From the NCBI RefSeq assembly GCF_002028545.1, contig NZ_MWPQ01000051.1, forward strand, positions 62,001-126,000: a stretch of DNA of 64,000 nt, in the 5' to 3' direction. Below the pieces are notes generated by a model that was given only the letters and a program-made list of their open reading frames with translations, made no database searches and had not been told where the DNA came from. The DNA comes from Nitrobacter vulgaris (GTDB lineage Bacteria > Pseudomonadota > Alphaproteobacteria > Rhizobiales > Xanthobacteraceae). The position numbers were made by a program, and so were the translations under genes. Shown in pieces: positions 18,290 to 27,596 of the stretch. Numbering within the stretch: the stretch's first letter is position 1; the number at the start of each line of letters is the position of its first letter.

Positions 18290-19231
18290 CTATTCCGCCA
18301 GCGCGCTCATCAACGCCTTTATATTATGCCGGACCATGGCAATGTAAGTGGGGGCGTCGCCCTTTTCATCGCTCAAACTGTCAGAATAGAGCGTCCCTCC
18401 GACCCGTGCCCCGGCCTCAGTGGCGATTTGGCTGATCAGCCGCGGATCGCTGAGATTTTCCAGAAACACGGCCGGGATTTTAGCGGTCCTGATCTGCGTG
18501 ACCGTGGCGGCGATATCGCGCGCGCTCGCCTCACTGTCGGTCGATACGCCCTGCGGAGCGATGAAAGCGATGCCATAGGCCGCCTCGAAATAGGTGAAGG
18601 CATTGTGGGCCGAGATCACTTTGCGACGCTCTGGCGGAATCCGGGCCACTGCCTCGCGAACCTCCTGATCCAGCGCATCCAATTTCGCGAGATAGTCGGC
18701 GGCGTTGTCCCGATAGACCGCTTCGCCCGCGGGGTCGGCCGCAATCAGTGCATCTCGAATATTAACGACGTATATTTTGGCATTGGCAACGGACTGCCAT
18801 GCATGAGGATCTGCCGAACCCTCACCGTGCACCGTTTGACCGGCATCGGCCGCGCGAAGTGGGACACCTGTGGTCGCAAATACGATCGCCGCGTTGCCGC
18901 CAGAGGCCTGCACCAGCCGCGGCAGCCAGCCTTCGAGGCCGAGGCCGTTGACAATGACCAGTCTCGCGGCCGCGACCTTTTTGGCGTCTGCCGGCGTCGG
19001 GGTAAACACATGCACGTCGCCGCTCGTCCCGACCAGGGTTGTGACACCGGTCCGCGCGCCTCCAACAGCCCGCGCGAAATCGCCGAGAATCGAAAAACTC
19101 GCAACCACCGCAATCCGGTCATCGCTGTGGAGGTCATCGCTGCGGTCTTGGGCGCGGACGGGCGCGAGCGCTGCCAACACGATCGCGATCACCCATATTC
19201 CGAGACGAGACCGCGCCATGACGTCCACCAT
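18290..19231 (-). CDS. znuA: Zinc ABC transporter, periplasmic binding protein
   Basis: 313 residues. Signal peptide about 1-22, ending in a VRAQ site. The cluster A-I metal-binding fold shows VVASFSILGDFARAVGG at the mature N-terminus, the DVHVFTPTPADAKK segment (first His ligand), ADPHAW, SAHNAF and the late SLSDEKGD acidic loop. It lacks the His-rich loop of E. coli ZnuA, so Mn cannot be excluded from sequence alone; the Zur-type box and the COG0523 neighbour favour zinc. Its ATG overlaps the znuB stop (TGATG). Confidence 0.88.
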   Translation of the reverse strand: MVDVMARSRLGIWVIAIVLAALAPVRAQDRSDDLHSDDRIAVVASFSILGDFARAVGGARTGVTTLVGTSGDVHVFTPTPADAKKVAAARLVIVNGLGLEGWLPRLVQASGGNAAIVFATTGVPLRAADAGQTVHGEGSADPHAWQSVANAKIYVVNIRDALIAADPAGEAVYRDNAADYLAKLDALDQEVREAVARIPPERRKVISAHNAFTYFEAAYGIAFIAPQGVSTDSEASARDIAATVTQIRTAKIPAVFLENLSDPRLISQIATEAGARVGGTLYSDSLSDEKGDAPTYIAMVRHNIKALMSALAE

Positions 19232-20100
19232 CACGCTTCGAGATGGGGCGCGGGAAAAAGCTGTCGCAGAATCCCGCCGACGCGTCCGAACAGCACAGAC
19301 ACGACATAAAACGCCGACGCCACCAGGATGATTGCCGGTCCCGAAGGCACCTTGCTGTGAAACGACAGCACCAGTCCGGCATAACCGGACAGCAGTGCGC
19401 TAACGACAGCGATCATCATCATGCCGGTGATGTCGCGCGACCAGAACCGGGCGATGCCCGCCGGCAAAATCATCAACCCGACTGCCAGCAGGGTGCCCAT
19501 GGCATGGAAGCCGTTGACGAGGTTAACGACGACCAATCCGAGAAACGCCAGGTGCGCCGGCGCACCGGCGCGGCTCACCGTACGCAGAAACACGGGATCG
19601 ACGCATTCGATCACCAGCGGGCGGTAGATCACCGCGAGCACCACAAGTGTCACGGTGGCATTAATCGCGATCACCATGAGCGTCTGGTTGTCCATCGCAA
19701 GGATATTGCCAAAGAGCACATGAAGCAGATCGATGTTGGTGCCTTTGACCGACACGATGGTGACACCCAACGCCAGCGACGCGAGATAGAAGGTTGCCAG
19801 CGACGAATCCTCTTTCAATTCGGTGACGCGCGATACCACCCCCGCCAGAATCGCCACTGCGAACCCAGCAATTAATCCGCCGACGGTCATCGCGAACAAA
19901 TTGAGGCCCGACAGCAGGAAACCGATGGCCGCTCCCGGCAGGATCGCGTGCGCCATCGCATCGCCGACAAGACTCATCCCCCTCAACATCAGGAACACGC
20001 CGATTGGCGCCGCTCCTAGCGCAAGCGCGATCGCCGCCGCCAGCGCACGGCGCATGAATTCGAAATCAGCGAAGGGAGCGACCAGCGCGTCGTAGATCAT
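19231..20100 (-). CDS. znuB: Zinc ABC transporter, permease
   Basis: 289 residues with eight or more membrane helices of the ABC-3 permease family. The conserved GMSLVGDAMAHAILPG coupling segment, which meets the ATPase, is near residue 45. It transports zinc inward through the inner membrane with ZnuA and ZnuC. It starts six bases after the znuC stop and overlaps znuA by one base. Confidence 0.92.
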   Translation of the reverse strand: MIYDALVAPFADFEFMRRALAAAIALALGAAPIGVFLMLRGMSLVGDAMAHAILPGAAIGFLLSGLNLFAMTVGGLIAGFAVAILAGVVSRVTELKEDSSLATFYLASLALGVTIVSVKGTNIDLLHVLFGNILAMDNQTLMVIAINATVTLVVLAVIYRPLVIECVDPVFLRTVSRAGAPAHLAFLGLVVVNLVNGFHAMGTLLAVGLMILPAGIARFWSRDITGMMMIAVVSALLSGYAGLVLSFHSKVPSGPAIILVASAFYVVSVLFGRVGGILRQLFPAPHLEA

Positions 20101-20106
20101 GATGCC

Positions 20107-20862
20107 TCAAGCTGCGCGCGGCGGAACGTGCGCTGCGCAGGCAGCAGCGCCATCATCGAAAGCTTCACACATCTGCCGGGCCAGCGACAGGTTGTCGGCC
20201 GTCAACGCCTGCGCCGTCGGTCCCCATGCCACCGCGCCGCGCGCAAGCAGCAGGGTCTCCGGAAAATTCGCGTGCACCAGATCCATGTCGTGCAGCGCCG
20301 CGACCACCGTGCGCTTCTCCTCATGCCAACGCCGCACCAGAGCGAGCAAATCGGCCGAAGTCTTGGCGTCAATGGCATTGAAGGGCTCGTCCAAGACGAT
20401 CACGCCGGCATCTTGCAACAGCACCCGAGCGAACAGCATGCGCTGCATCTGCCCACCCGACAGCGTGCCGATGGGGCGATTTTCAAATCCGTTCAGGCCG
20501 ACAACCGCAAGAGCTTCAACGATCCGCCGACGTTCGCGCCTGCCGAGTCCGCCGAACGCGCCGGTGGTTCGCCACAACCCAGAACCGGTGAAATCGAACA
20601 CCGAAATCGGAAAGCTGCGATCGATCTCAGCGCTTTGTGGCAAATAGGCAATGTCGCGGACGTCGAGGTCGCCGAAGGCGATCGATCCCGCCAGCGGCTT
20701 CAGGATGCCGACGATGCCGCGAAACAGCGTGGATTTACCCGCGCCGTTTGGACCGACCACCGCCAGCAGCGCGCCGGCCGCGATCTCACCGCTCAGATGA
20801 TGCACGGCCGGATGCCGCTCATACCCCAGCGTGACGTCACGAAATTGCAGTTGCGCTACCAT
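20107..20862 (-). CDS. znuC: Zinc ABC transporter, ATPase
   Basis: 251 residues. Walker A is GPNGAGKST (about 36-44), the signature is LSGGQMQRM, Walker B is VIVLDEPF, and the H-loop is ALHDMD. It powers zinc uptake by ZnuB. A long open frame extends upstream, but MVAQLQF at 20862 is the natural start. The last seven bases of the upstream His-rich gene overlap it, which implies coupling. Confidence 0.92.
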   Translation of the reverse strand: MVAQLQFRDVTLGYERHPAVHHLSGEIAAGALLAVVGPNGAGKSTLFRGIVGILKPLAGSIAFGDLDVRDIAYLPQSAEIDRSFPISVFDFTGSGLWRTTGAFGGLGRRERRRIVEALAVVGLNGFENRPIGTLSGGQMQRMLFARVLLQDAGVIVLDEPFNAIDAKTSADLLALVRRWHEEKRTVVAALHDMDLVHANFPETLLLARGAVAWGPTAQALTADNLSLARQMCEAFDDGAAACAAHVPPRAA

Positions 20863-21116
20863 CTCACGGTTGTCAGCAGTACGGCCGCCCAAAGTCCGAC
20901 GCTGACCGCAAGCGCCGTTCCCAGCCGAGCAACCAGCGCCATCCGCAGGATCGACCATGGCACTGCCTGGGCCGGATGCGGCGAGGATGGTCCATGGGCG
21001 TGCCCCTTTGGGTGTCCATGCTCGTGAGCTTGACCATGGACGTGAGTGTGAGGAGGAAGCACCTGATACGCTTTCCGGCCCCGGACGAGACCAGGGAGCC
21101 AAATTGAGAGGTCCAT
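20856..21116 (-). CDS. Small His-rich membrane protein, first gene of the zinc operon
   Basis: Up to 86 residues: a His-rich N-terminal half (nine His between about 23 and 47, in alternating HxH patterns such as HTHVHGQ and HEHGH), then one membrane helix (about 58-80). No family recognised. It overlaps the znuC start by seven bases. The ATG at 21116 is only five bases from a Zur-type palindrome, leaving no room for a ribosome site; either the mRNA is leaderless or translation begins at an in-frame GTG at about residue 19. A metal-buffering or metal-sensing partner of the transporter is inferred only. Confidence 0.6.
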   Translation of the reverse strand: MDLSIWLPGLVRGRKAYQVLPPHTHVHGQAHEHGHPKGHAHGPSSPHPAQAVPWSILRMALVARLGTALAVSVGLWAAVLLTTVRW

Positions 21117-21117
21117 A

Positions 21118-21137
21118 ACCGTTATATTATAACATCA
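21118..21137 (-). promoter_or_regulatory. Zur-type operator
   Basis: GTTATATTATAAC at 21121-21133 is a palindrome with six-base arms around a single central base, and the right flank continues as AT. It resembles the alphaproteobacterial Zur consensus (ATGTTATA..TATAACAT). It sits directly before the six-gene zinc operon, where Zur would repress when zinc is sufficient. Confidence 0.75.
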
Positions 21138-21394
21138 CGGTTGGCCAGCAGGCAAGCCGGCGGCTTCGCGAACGGGGCGTCCAGCAGTCGTCGCCCTATG
21201 TCAGGTGGACGGAGCAGCGCGAGGCCGGCAAACAGGCCGAGCGACCAATCCCGAGCACGTAGATGGCTGGCCAGCCGATCTCGCCGTGTTCGTACAACAG
21301 CGGTATCGAGCGATGATGCAAGAAGGTGACGCAGCAGACCCGCTGCGATCCCACCTGAAACATTGATGAGAAATGTAACGAACGGGCATACCAA
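21138..21394. other. Gene-free stretch between the zinc operon and sodB terminator
   Basis: No convincing gene. A minus-strand frame here (21122-21397) has a short stretch, FVTFLINVSGGIAAGLL, faintly like a CrcB/FluC helix, but its end lies inside the Zur palindrome and the rest lacks family features. At most it is a decayed remnant. Confidence 0.3.
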
Positions 21395-21426
21395 CAAAAA
21401 AAGGCGGCACTGCCATGCCGCCTTTC
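21395..21426 (-). terminator. Intrinsic terminator of sodB
   Basis: On the minus strand GGCGGC pairs with GCCGCC (21417-21422 and 21403-21408) around an 8-base loop and is followed by seven T (21396-21402). It begins 26 bases after the sodB stop. Textbook Rho-independent form. Confidence 0.93.
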
Positions 21427-21447
21427 ATGAGATTCTCCGCCTATAGA

Positions 21448-22053
21448 TCAGACGGCCTTGGAGAACAGTTCGTCGACGTAATCCCAATTCACGAGATGAT
21501 CGAGGAACGCCTTGAGATAATCCGGACGGCGATTGCGGTAGTCGATGTAATAAGAGTGCTCCCAAACGTCGCAGCCAAGAATGGGAGTCGCGTTGTGAAT
21601 CAGCGGATTCTCGGCGTTCGGCGTCTTGGACACTCCGAGCTTGCCATTCTTGACTTGCAGCCAAGCCCATCCCGAACCGAACTGTCCGGCGCCAGCCGCG
21701 GCGAAGTCAGCCTTGAATTTGTCCAGACTGCCAAAATCCTCGACGATTTTCTTCTCTAGACGACCGGGCAGTTTATTGCCACCGCCATTGGGCTTCATCC
21801 AGTTCCAGAAATGCAGGTGGTTATAGTGCTGACCGGCGTTGTTGAAGACGCCCACGGCTGCACTCTTGCCGTATGAGCTTTTCACGATCTCCTCGAGCGA
21901 TTTGCCCTCGAATTCGGTCCCCTTGATGGCGTTATTTCCGTTGGTCACATATGCCTGATGGTGCTTATCATGATGATATTCCAAGGTTTCTTTGGACATA
22001 TGAGGCGCAAGCGCGTCATAGGAATACGGCAGGTTCGGAAGCGTAAAGGTCAT
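21448..22053 (-). CDS. sodB: Superoxide dismutase, Fe/Mn family (Fe type likely)
   Basis: 201 residues, full length. Converts superoxide to hydrogen peroxide and oxygen in the cytosol. Metal ligands are seen in the N-terminal helix (LEYHHDKHHQAYV), the HYNHLHFWNWM segment and the C-terminal DVWEHSYYIDY. The GAGQFGSGWAWL segment holds a Gln, the form usual for Fe enzymes. ATG at 22053. It ends at a strong terminator and stands alone. Confidence 0.95.
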   Translation of the reverse strand: MTFTLPNLPYSYDALAPHMSKETLEYHHDKHHQAYVTNGNNAIKGTEFEGKSLEEIVKSSYGKSAAVGVFNNAGQHYNHLHFWNWMKPNGGGNKLPGRLEKKIVEDFGSLDKFKADFAAAGAGQFGSGWAWLQVKNGKLGVSKTPNAENPLIHNATPILGCDVWEHSYYIDYRNRRPDYLKAFLDHLVNWDYVDELFSKAV

Positions 22054-22335
22054 GGGTTATTTGTCCGAATTGGTGGGAGATTGAAATTGAGACCAGAGAA
22101 AACCCCTGATCAGGAGTTTCCTTCGCCAGTACGACAATAGCCGTTACATACCATAACTTGAGAGTGGTCAACGCTGGGTATGCCGGTCTTGCAGGCCGCA
22201 TATTCACGAGACGCGCAGCTCGCTGTCACTACGTCCTTTGCCTTCTCCAGGACCGGCCATAGCTCGCTGCACATATAACGTTGCATCACTCGTTTTTTTT
22301 GTTATGCACCCCAAGGGACTCTGGAGGTGGTTGTC

Positions 22336-22773
22336 ATGCTCGTGCGATCCGGCTTTGCCATTGCGATTCTTGCCGCTATGTTATCTGTCGCCGGCGCACA
22401 GACACCGGCCGACCCCACCGGCATCTGGTTAACACAGGCGGGTGATGCCAAGGTTCGTGTCAGCAAATGCCGCAGCGGAATTTGCGGCGTCATTGTCTGG
22501 CTACGCAACCCGATCGATCCCGCGACCGGAAGACCTGCCGTCGACGACAAAAATCGCAACCCCGCGCTGTCCAAGCGACCGATGATCGGACTGCCGCTGT
22601 TCCATGGCATGTCGCAAACCGAATCTAACAAATGGTCAGGCACGATCTACAATGCCGATGACGGCAACTCCTATGCCAGCAACGTCTCTGTCGCGGGTCC
22701 CGGCGCGCTGCGCGTGGAAGGCTGCGTCGGCGCGTTGTGCAGCGGAGAGGTCTGGACGCGCTCTCACCGCTGA
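22336..22773 (+). CDS. DUF2147-family secreted protein
   Basis: 145 residues: signal peptide (about 1-22, ending VAGAQ), then a lipocalin-like DUF2147 domain with the typical GIWLTQAGDAKVRV start, CRSGICGVIVWLR, and the C-terminal VEGCVGALCSGEVW. Four Cys probably make two disulphides in the periplasm. The family's role is unknown. The ATG at 22336 follows GGAGG at 8 bases; a GTG at 22327 overlaps that site and is rejected. Confidence 0.85.
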   Translation: MLVRSGFAIAILAAMLSVAGAQTPADPTGIWLTQAGDAKVRVSKCRSGICGVIVWLRNPIDPATGRPAVDDKNRNPALSKRPMIGLPLFHGMSQTESNKWSGTIYNADDGNSYASNVSVAGPGALRVEGCVGALCSGEVWTRSHR

Positions 22774-22801
22774 AGAACAAACGACCGACCTACCCTCGCC
22801 T

Positions 22802-25285
22802 TCAAAGCCTCGCAGCGCGCAGCCGCAGCGCGTTGCCGACGACGCTCACTGACGACAGCGCCATGGCAGCGGCGGCCACGATCGGGGACAACAGCAAGCC
22901 AAAAAGCGGATAGAGAACCCCGGCTGCGATCGGAATGCCTGCCGCATTGTAGATGAAGGCGAAGAACAGGTTCTGCCGAATATTGCGCATTGTCGTCTCA
23001 GAGAGACGGCGGGCGCGAGCGATACCCATGAGATCGCCCCCGAGCAGCGTCACGCCGGCGCTTTCCATTGCAATGTCCGTCCCGGTGCCCATGGCGATGC
23101 CGACATCGGCGGTAGCAAGCGCCGGCGCATCGTTGATGCCGTCGCCGGCCATCGCCACGACACGCCCCTCATCCCGAAGTCTTGCGACGACCGCGCTCTT
23201 CTGTTCGGGAAGAACATCCGCCTCGACATCGGCGATGCCAAGCTGCCTGGCGATCGCATGGGCGGTGGTGCGATTATCGCCGGTCAGCATGATGACCTTA
23301 ATGCCGTCTTCTGCCAGCGCTTTCAGAGCCGCGCGCGCTGACGCTTTCACAGGATCGGCAATCGCGAGCAGACCCGCCAGCTTGCCCTCACATGCGATAT
23401 TGATGACGGTGGCGCCGTCGGCGCGCAGATCTTCGGCCAATGCTGCCATGCCGTGAACGGCAACATTCCGGGATTCGAGAAACGCGGCTGAGCCGATCAG
23501 CACAGTTTTTCCCGCGATCTTTCCAGTCACGCCCTTTCCGGCCGGCGCGTCAAACTCCTGCACGTCGTTCAGCACCAGATTGCGGTGCTTCGCCGCAGCT
23601 ACGATGGCGTCCGCCAGCGGATGCTCGCTGGATCGCTCGACGCTTGCAGCAAGACGCAGCAGATCGTCTTTCTCGACACCTTCCGCTACCTCGATGGCGA
23701 CGACCTTGGGCTTGCCCTCGGTTAAGGTGCCGGTCTTGTCGACCACCAGCGTGTCGACCTTCTCCATGCGCTCGAGCGCTTCGGCGTTCTTGATCAGGAC
23801 GCCGGCCTGCGCGCCGCGTCCCACGCCCACCATGATCGACATTGGCGTGGCGAGCCCGAGTGCACATGGACAGGCGATGATCAGCACGCTCACCGCAGCA
23901 ACCAGACCGAACGCCAGACGCGGCTCGGGGCCAACGACGGCCCAGACCGCGAACGCGACCGCGGCCGCAGCGATGACGGCGGGCACGAACCAGCCGGCCA
24001 CCCGATCGGCCAAACGCTGGATCGGAGCGCGGGACCGCTGCGCCTGCGCTACCATCTGTACGATCCGCGACAACAGCGTGTCGCGCCCGACCTTCTCGGT
24101 CCGCATGACGAAGCTGCCAGACCGGTTGATGGTGCCAGCGATCACCCGTGCGCCCGCTTCCCTGGCAACCGGCATGGATTCACCGGTCACCATAGATTCA
24201 TCGAGCGACGAGCGACCCTCGACGATAACACCGTCCACCGGCACCTTTTCTCCGGGGCGAACCCGAAGCCGGTCACCGACGGCTACGTCGTCAAGCGCCA
24301 CGTCGTGATCCGCGCCTAGCTCATCAATGCGGCGCGCGGTCTTCGGTGCAAGATCGAGCAGCGCCTTGATGGCTCCCGACGTTGCCTCGCGCGCGCGCAA
24401 CTCAAGCACCTGCCCGAGTAGCACCAGAACCGTGATGACCGCCGCCGCCTCGAAATAGACCGCGACCGCGCCGTCATGCCCGCGAAAGGCCTGCGGGAAT
24501 ATCGCGGGCGCGAAGGTGGCGGCAAGGCTATAGACATAGGCGACGCCAGTGCCCATCGCGATCAGCGTGAACATGTTGAGATTGCGCGTCGTCAGCGATT
24601 GCCAGCCACGCAAGAAGAACGGCCAGCCGGCCCAGATCACCACCGGCGTCGCGAACGCGAGCTGAATCCAGTTCGATAATGTTTGCCCGATCCAGCCATG
24701 CGCTCCGGCAATATGCGCACCCATGTCCAACGCGATCACAGGCAACGCGAGGATCAACCCGATCCAGAACCGGCGCAACATATCCGCGAGTTCAGGATTA
24801 GGCGCGTCGTCCAGGGACACAAGTTCAGGCTCCAGCGCCATGCCGCAGATAGGACAGGCGCCGGGACCAACCTGGCGGACTTCCGGGTGCATTGGGCAGG
24901 TGTAGATGGTGCCTTCCGGCACATCCGCCGGCGGCGCCTTGGACTTGTCGAGATACGACTGCGGCGCCGCGGCGAATTTGGTTCGGCAGCCGGCAGAGCA
25001 GAAATGATAGGTCGAGCCATGATGGTCGAAGCGATGTTTGCTGGTCTGCGGATCGACCGTCATGCCACAGACCGGATCCAGAACTTTTACGTCGGCCGCA
25101 TGGGCGGCCTGACCATGGTGTTGCTCGTGATGATGTGCGTGCGCATCATGGGCATGTGCCGTCGCAGCTTCCCCACCGCAGCAACTCGCCTCACTCGATG
25201 CGGCGGGGGATGATGCGGTCGGCTTCTCCGCACCGCAGCCGCAGTCATTTCCATCCTGGGACTTTGCTTGCCCTGCTGTGTTCAT
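22802..25285 (-). CDS. copA: Copper-exporting P1B-type ATPase with YHS and metal-binding N-terminal domains
   Basis: 827 residues. Exports Cu+ across the inner membrane using ATP. The N-terminus has a Cys/His-rich stretch, then a YHS domain ([13 protein letters not shown], about 69-110) and a short heavy-metal-binding domain (CPMHPEV...[10 protein letters not shown], about 128-155); no classical ferredoxin-like HMA domain. Eight membrane helices follow; [10 protein letters not shown] in helix 6 is the metal site, DKTGT the phosphorylation site, [10 protein letters not shown] the hinge. It is divergent from csoR over a shared operator, indicating copper induction. Confidence 0.94.
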   Translation of the reverse strand: MNTAGQAKSQDGNDCGCGAEKPTASSPAASSEASCCGGEAATAHAHDAHAHHHEQHHGQAAHAADVKVLDPVCGMTVDPQTSKHRFDHHGSTYHFCSAGCRTKFAAAPQSYLDKSKAPPADVPEGTIYTCPMHPEVRQVGPGACPICGMALEPELVSLDDAPNPELADMLRRFWIGLILALPVIALDMGAHIAGAHGWIGQTLSNWIQLAFATPVVIWAGWPFFLRGWQSLTTRNLNMFTLIAMGTGVAYVYSLAATFAPAIFPQAFRGHDGAVAVYFEAAAVITVLVLLGQVLELRAREATSGAIKALLDLAPKTARRIDELGADHDVALDDVAVGDRLRVRPGEKVPVDGVIVEGRSSLDESMVTGESMPVAREAGARVIAGTINRSGSFVMRTEKVGRDTLLSRIVQMVAQAQRSRAPIQRLADRVAGWFVPAVIAAAAVAFAVWAVVGPEPRLAFGLVAAVSVLIIACPCALGLATPMSIMVGVGRGAQAGVLIKNAEALERMEKVDTLVVDKTGTLTEGKPKVVAIEVAEGVEKDDLLRLAASVERSSEHPLADAIVAAAKHRNLVLNDVQEFDAPAGKGVTGKIAGKTVLIGSAAFLESRNVAVHGMAALAEDLRADGATVINIACEGKLAGLLAIADPVKASARAALKALAEDGIKVIMLTGDNRTTAHAIARQLGIADVEADVLPEQKSAVVARLRDEGRVVAMAGDGINDAPALATADVGIAMGTGTDIAMESAGVTLLGGDLMGIARARRLSETTMRNIRQNLFFAFIYNAAGIPIAAGVLYPLFGLLLSPIVAAAAMALSSVSVVGNALRLRAARL

Positions 25286-25312
25286 CCGGATCTCCGAAGT
25301 CCCCTTGCAGTC

Positions 25313-25331
25313 TATACCCCATAGGGGTATA
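25313..25331. promoter_or_regulatory. CsoR-type operator between copA and csoR
   Basis: TATACCCC (25313-25320) and GGGGTATA (25324-25331) form perfect 8-base arms around ATA. This TACCC...GGGTA form is that of CsoR-family operators. It is 28 bases from the copA start and 9 bases from the csoR start, so CsoR would repress both until it binds Cu+. Confidence 0.85.
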
Positions 25332-25339
25332 TATCCGTC

Positions 25340-25615
25340 ATGCGCGACAATATCAAGATATCCTGCCGAAAGCGCCTCAGCCGGATCGAGGGCCAGGTAC
25401 GCGGCCTATCCCGAATGGTGGACGAAGACCGCTATTGTATCGACATCGTGACGCAGATATCCGCCGTGCGCGCCGCGCTCCGGCGCGTCGAGGAGGAAGT
25501 GCTGAAGGATCATGTGGCGCATTGCGTTGAGCACGCGATCACAAGCGGCAACAAGGCCGATCAGCGGCGCAAGATCTCCGAGTTGATGGCCGTCATCGAG
25601 CGGACGAACCGATAG
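25340..25615 (+). CDS. csoR: Copper-sensing repressor, CsoR/RcnR/FrmR family
   Basis: 91 residues, all-helical. The Cu+ ligand set Cys-His-Cys is present: YCIDIV (Cys at about 33), then HVAHC (His and Cys at about 58 and 62). The basic first helix ([12 protein letters not shown]) contacts DNA. It acts as a tetramer that leaves the operator upon Cu+ binding. ATG at 25340 is nine bases from the operator, so it should repress itself as well as copA. Confidence 0.92.
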   Translation: MRDNIKISCRKRLSRIEGQVRGLSRMVDEDRYCIDIVTQISAVRAALRRVEEEVLKDHVAHCVEHAITSGNKADQRRKISELMAVIERTNR

Positions 25616-26300
25616 TTGAAGAGATGCTGCCGGCGTCCACCCGATGCGCGAGATCGGATGCGCCAGATCAGATCGATGCGGTATCTGAATCTTCTCGAAG
25701 TCGCCCTGCCCAATACGTTCTATGTTGCAGCGGCTGTGAGGAGTTGAAGCCAGCTTCGTCAAACTTCTCGGCGGAGCATTTCGGCGCGACCGCCGAAGCG
25801 AGGGCAATCGTGCAAACCTCACCGCCCTCCGCCAGGATGAACTGGAGGCAGCCGTTCTTGACGGGCTCTAGCATGAACTGATGGACCCGGCCCGCCACAT
25901 CAAGCGGCCGCATGTCGAACGCAACGCTTCGATTGAAACTTTCGCACCGAAGTGGTCAAGATTCGACAGGAGATTGACGGTGATCTCCCGAATCCGAAAA
26001 GCGATCCGTCAAAAAATTTTCGCTACTGATTTCCCAGCAGAAAATCACGATCTTCTTTTGAACATCGTTTCGGACACTATCGACAACGATCGAGTGAATC
26101 ATCGACAGATCAAGCACAGAAAATCGACGTACGATAGTTTGAACGGCACTCCGCAGACAGACAAGAAAAAGACCGTTAGCACCAGTATCACAAGGCACCT
26201 GTATTAGCACTGCAACTATCGCTGACAGTTCGACACTGTCTCATATCGTTTGTTGCGATGATGTTTGGTCCACGCGGAGACTGTCGACTTCACGCGCACC
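25616..26300. other. Intergenic stretch after csoR; one possible small decayed gene
   Basis: About 685 bases. On the minus strand 25668-25913 encodes 81 residues whose first two thirds have G/C-biased third codon positions like a real gene (starting MRPLDVAGRVHQFM, then FILAEGGEVCTIALA), after which codon use breaks down. I recognise no family and see no ribosome site. The remainder, 25914-26300, is clearly more A/T rich than its surroundings and carries nothing I can name. This is where the core-like part of the window gives way to the accessory part. Confidence 0.35.
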
Positions 26301-27596
26301 TCATGTTCCAGCCGAAAGAACCCCGAGACGTGCGGCGAAGGCTTTGCTGACAGAAGCATGGATCGCTTTGGGAAACCGGGGCGGCAATTCATCCGCTAAC
26401 CGCTCCAGCGTCTCGCCTGCGGTGGCAGCGATTTCGTTGATCACGGTTTGAACGGTCGTCTTCGAAAATCGCGCCTTCCGTCCGGTCTCGAAGAAGTGTC
26501 GGCCTTGAATTCCATCAATCCTGTAGTGGTTCTTCGCTCCCACGGCCATGGCGAGCTTCATCTGCTTGCGTTCGATCTGGCGGGCGTCGAGACTCGGCTG
26601 GGCGGACAGAGCGTCGTAAAGCGGCGTCAGGCGGAAAGTGCCGCCTGGTCCGAGGAAGATGCTGAAGTTCTTGGCGTGTCCGTCGGTGGCCCCGATAAGC
26701 CAGAACAGGATCTGGGCCTTGAGGACGGTCTTGCGATCCTCGTCGGGCGTGTCGCTGCCCTTGAGGAGGTCGAGAACCTGCACGAGGCCGGGCCCGCCGT
26801 CGCTCTGATACTTCCTGCTCGGGGGCACCGACAGCGCCTGACAGCAATCTTCCTGCGGCAAACGCAGTAGGCGCCCGTCCCGAGTCCAACGCCGGTCGAA
26901 GCGTTCAATGACCAGCGCTCTCGTCCTCCCGAACGTCTCGATGGTGGCGTTGTTGACCGGAAGCCCAAAGACTGCGAGCAGCCTCAGGCAAAAAAACTCG
27001 TTCTCGACGCTGTTCGACAGATCGATGCCGTTGATCTGGGGCTTCAGGATATGGGTCGTGGGTGTCGTCCCGAGAGGCCTGCGCCAACGCTTGCCGTCCC
27101 ACAACAGCGCGGTCTTTTCCTGCGCGCCGGCAACGGAAATCCGGAAATCGTCGTCTTTGCTGAGGCCAAGGGGAGCCTGCTCAAGGTTCCGCAGCAGCTT
27201 TTCGATTGCCGCGTCATCGATGGGCTCTCCTTCGATTCCACTGCTGCGCTCATCGACTCCATCGGCAACAAACTGGAGAGCACCGATGCAATCCCGTCCG
27301 ATGGCTACGAGCAGGCTATAGGCGTCGGCCCCTTCGGCGCCGACTCTTTCTGCGACACGTCGGCGCAGCAGTTCGGAGTCGGGGAGCAGGTTCTCGAAGA
27401 CCGCAATGACCGGAGCACCGCGCCAGGAGTCCTCCCGTAACGGCAGTGAAAGCGAGACCGGGATGGCATTCTCCCAACCGAGCCAGCTTTCATCATATTG
27501 AAAGCTGACCGCGCCGCCCGGATCTTTGAGAAGATGACCGACCAGGCGGTTGTTGAGATAGACGTGCAGCGGTGCGTGCTGCCGACGGCGCGCCAT
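26301..27596 (-). CDS. hipA: HipA-family serine/threonine kinase toxin
   Basis: 431 residues, near the E. coli HipA length. The N-terminal subdomain (about 1-110: LHVYLNNRLVGHL, then SLSLPL) and the C-terminal kinase with SVAGAQEKTALLW, the catalytic segment GATDGHAKNFSIF and the metal-binding YDALSAQ are all seen. Related toxins phosphorylate glutamyl- or other tRNA synthetases and slow growth. The ATG at 27596 overlaps the antitoxin stop by one base (TGATG). It is the first clearly accessory gene of the window. Confidence 0.93.
   Translation of the reverse strand: MARRRQHAPLHVYLNNRLVGHLLKDPGGAVSFQYDESWLGWENAIPVSLSLPLREDSWRGAPVIAVFENLLPDSELLRRRVAERVGAEGADAYSLLVAIGRDCIGALQFVADGVDERSSGIEGEPIDDAAIEKLLRNLEQAPLGLSKDDDFRISVAGAQEKTALLWDGKRWRRPLGTTPTTHILKPQINGIDLSNSVENEFFCLRLLAVFGLPVNNATIETFGRTRALVIERFDRRWTRDGRLLRLPQEDCCQALSVPPSRKYQSDGGPGLVQVLDLLKGSDTPDEDRKTVLKAQILFWLIGATDGHAKNFSIFLGPGGTFRLTPLYDALSAQPSLDARQIERKQMKLAMAVGAKNHYRIDGIQGRHFFETGRKARFSKTTVQTVINEIAATAGETLERLADELPPRFPKAIHASVSKAFAARLGVLSAGT

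Noticed and set aside
21122-21397. Minus-strand frame of 91 residues with a CrcB-like helix
   Set aside because: It ends inside the Zur palindrome, lacks a ribosome site, and only about 17 residues resemble FluC/CrcB; the rest is Arg-rich shadow-like sequence.
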